This document shows, in pieces, positions 62,591-64,000 of a DNA stretch of 64,000 nucleotides. Source of the stretch: CAYHVK01 sp964360255 (GTDB taxonomy: Bacteria; Bdellovibrionota; Bdellovibrionia; Bdellovibrionales; UBA1609); contig CAYHVK010000002.1 in the NCBI GenBank assembly GCA_964360255.1, positions 168,782-232,781 of the forward strand, in the 5' to 3' direction. The translations under genes were made by a program, and so were the position numbers. Every line of letters starts with the position of its first letter. The stretch's first letter is position 1. Below the pieces are notes generated by a model. It saw only the letters and a program-made list of their open reading frames with translations, did not search any database and was not told the DNA's origin.

Positions 62591-63804
62591 AAGTGCAACT
62601 GCCCGGTGAATAACCACGTATCAGCGATCGCTGAAGTACCGTAAGTTTTTGTATTGTAAATATCGCTGCGGATTTCAATTTTTTGATTGGGAAACCATTG
62701 AACACCGGGGCCGAAGCGGGCGGTGTAATTGCGAGTGTCGATATCAGTTTGGTTGGCTTCAACGGTCATGATCCCATACAAACCGCGACGGAAGTTTAAA
62801 TGGTTCTGTAAGAAAAGATAGCGGCCCTTAGTTTTGTCACTGTCTTCAGGCTGCTTTTGTACCTCTCCAATTTCAAGCATGGTGCTATTGCCTTTACCGG
62901 TGCCGGCACGGACATGAAGGGCTTGAGCATTGATATCTTGATAGTCCGAGCGTGATGACAGAACTGAAGCGCCGACGCGAGTGTAAGTGCTTGTTGAGTA
63001 TTCAATTTGCGCCGATACACCTCTTTGGCGAAGATCAGCATCTTGAACTAAGTTGCCGACGAAAGCATGAACGCCGATTTCAATTGGGTCCACACTGTAG
63101 TGAGCTAAAACGCCGTGAGTTTGATCGTTCTGATCATTGCCTGTCACTTTACGGCTATAAGCTGTGTGATCGGGCACACGAATGCCATAAACTTTGTCCA
63201 TAAGACCGGCGTAAATGCCGATTTCTTTCTCAATACGATAGCCGATGTAATATTCGCGGCTTCTGTACTCTTCAACTTTTTGGCTTTGACCTTGTAGGGT
63301 GCGCGGAATGGGCGCGTAACCAATTTGACCTACGGCGATGAGTTTGTCTTCGAAGAAAGACATAGCTACAGCTACGCTCGCGTCCATGGTGATGTAGGTG
63401 TCTTCTTTTGAAGCATTATCATTGAAGTTCTGAATCATGTAGAGACCGCGATAGCTACCCGATGGGCGGAACCATTTTTTCTTCTCTGTTAACTTCGATT
63501 TACCCATGAAGAAGTCAGAAGACTTTGTAATCTGCTCTTCTGTAGCGCGTTTGCTCCAGAAGATGCGATCAGAAATAGCCGTGGCACCCACGGCACGGCC
63601 GTAATCAGTGAGTGGGCCATTACCGAATGGGTTGTAGTGACAGCTGAGACAAGACTGGTAGCCGTACGAAATAAAATTGGGGTAAGCTGAGACTGAATTA
63701 GAAAATAAGCTAGCAAGTAGACTGAATAATAGGCTGAGGGCTAAGCTTGTGCGTCTTGAAGATAAGACAAAATTGAAAACAAAAAGTCGAGATGAAAACT
63801 TCAA
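62581..63804 (-). CDS. Outer-membrane-like protein with one CxxCH haem motif
   Basis: A 407-residue protein. The signal region is long, with a charged N-terminus and a hydrophobic core ending SVSAYP. Just after it, CLSCH (residues 52-56) is a c-type haem motif within SCHYNPFGNGPLTDYGRA. The remainder alternates as beta strands and ends FTGQLHLWF, typical of a barrel. A haem-bearing plug or N-terminal extension on a barrel suggests electron transfer at the outer membrane, but this is inference. It is translationally coupled to the next gene downstream. Confidence 0.72.
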   Translation of the reverse strand: MKFSSRLFVFNFVLSSRRTSLALSLLFSLLASLFSNSVSAYPNFISYGYQSCLSCHYNPFGNGPLTDYGRAVGATAISDRIFWSKRATEEQITKSSDFFMGKSKLTEKKKWFRPSGSYRGLYMIQNFNDNASKEDTYITMDASVAVAMSFFEDKLIAVGQIGYAPIPRTLQGQSQKVEEYRSREYYIGYRIEKEIGIYAGLMDKVYGIRVPDHTAYSRKVTGNDQNDQTHGVLAHYSVDPIEIGVHAFVGNLVQDADLRQRGVSAQIEYSTSTYTRVGASVLSSRSDYQDINAQALHVRAGTGKGNSTMLEIGEVQKQPEDSDKTKGRYLFLQNHLNFRRGLYGIMTVEANQTDIDTRNYTARFGPGVQWFPNQKIEIRSDIYNTKTYGTSAIADTWLFTGQLHLWF

Positions 63805-63837
63805 GTTGCTGCAGCCCTAGTAGTTTTGAGTTAGAGT

Positions 63838-63999
63838 TTATAAGCTCATTACCCAAGCTACTAAAGCATTATACTCAGCTCCTGACAATGCTGAGCCGCC
63901 TAGCGGCATGGTGCTGCCAGAGTTGATAAGGCGATTAATGATCGTCGAGGTAACAATGTCTTGGGCTACTATGCGACCTGAATCTATATAATCTTGGCT
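63838..63999 (-). CDS. Cytochrome-c-like protein, C-terminal fragment
   Basis: The last 53 codons of a gene cut by the window edge, ending in TAA at 63838-63840. The visible part reads RLINSGSTMPLGGSALSGAE and ends LVAWVMSL. MPLGG followed by LS..E...L..W is the usual C-terminal half of a small cytochrome c domain, where the Met is the second haem ligand. The CxxCH would lie outside the window. It lies 34 nt upstream of the CxxCH barrel gene on the same strand, so a shared haem-protein operon is likely. Confidence 0.65.
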   Translation of the reverse strand, partial: SQDYIDSGRIVAQDIVTSTIINRLINSGSTMPLGGSALSGAEYNALVAWVMSL

Positions 64000-64000
64000 T

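Overview
The window looks like chromosomal DNA from a member of the Bdellovibrionota, a Bdellovibrio-like bacterium with moderate GC. The case rests on content: a very long trimeric-fibre-like protein made of repeated VGIGTTAPT modules behind a signal peptide, of the kind described as chimeric fibres in Bdellovibrio; atypical lipoprotein-like signals ending in QNC; FecR-domain envelope proteins; and planctomycete-type DUF1592/DUF1552 haem proteins in a Gram-negative background. No rRNA, tRNA, CRISPR array or prophage was seen. The species assignment is inference.

Layout. 1-6584: the end of mtaB, a Fic protein whose start lies inside a 46-nt perfect palindrome, the rnc-era-der operon and a sodium-dependent NSS transporter. 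6.6-9.8 kb: a first tyrosine (Y1/HUH) transposase-like gene beside a long perfect hairpin, a GlsB/YeaQ-type membrane protein, a small outer-membrane barrel and an unknown exported protein. 9.95-19.0 kb: a tight purine operon, purM-(unknown Rossmann-like gene)-purB-purC-purS-purQ-purL-purF. 19-30 kb: an AT-rich membrane-protein gene, then a set of cell-wall genes (LD-carboxypeptidase, SxxK serine hydrolase, PBP4-type DD-peptidase, soluble lytic transglycosylase, and mpl overlapping a second transposase-like gene). 30-36 kb: nitroreductase, mutS and a glnD-type protein. 36-53 kb: an orphan LuxR-type DNA-binding protein, a thioesterase, FecR and Ig-domain envelope proteins, the 1435-residue fibre, an unknown membrane protein and the DUF1592/DUF1552 pair. 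53-57.6 kb: a third transposase gene between perfect inverted repeats, hflX and a MaeB-type malic enzyme. 57.6-61.2 kb: a two-gene fatty-acid beta-oxidation operon. 61.3-64 kb: two outer-membrane-type proteins (one with a CxxCH haem motif) and the end of a cytochrome-c-like protein cut by the window edge.

The most unusual pattern is a dispersed palindromic repeat family beginning AAAAGGTGCCCGG. In five places its first bases coincide exactly with the TAA stop codon of a gene (22374, 39787, 52988, 53890, 55243). It occurs as facing pairs that form terminator-like hairpins, as single arms, and as the exact 31-nt inverted ends of the segment carrying the third transposase. This looks like a REP/RAYT system whose repeats have been placed at stop codons and may serve as terminators.

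Other points of interest are the symmetrical promoter palindrome at the Fic gene, a shared GTCTCA-N3-TGAGAC palindrome upstream of three envelope genes, and the uncharacterised gene locked inside the purine operon.
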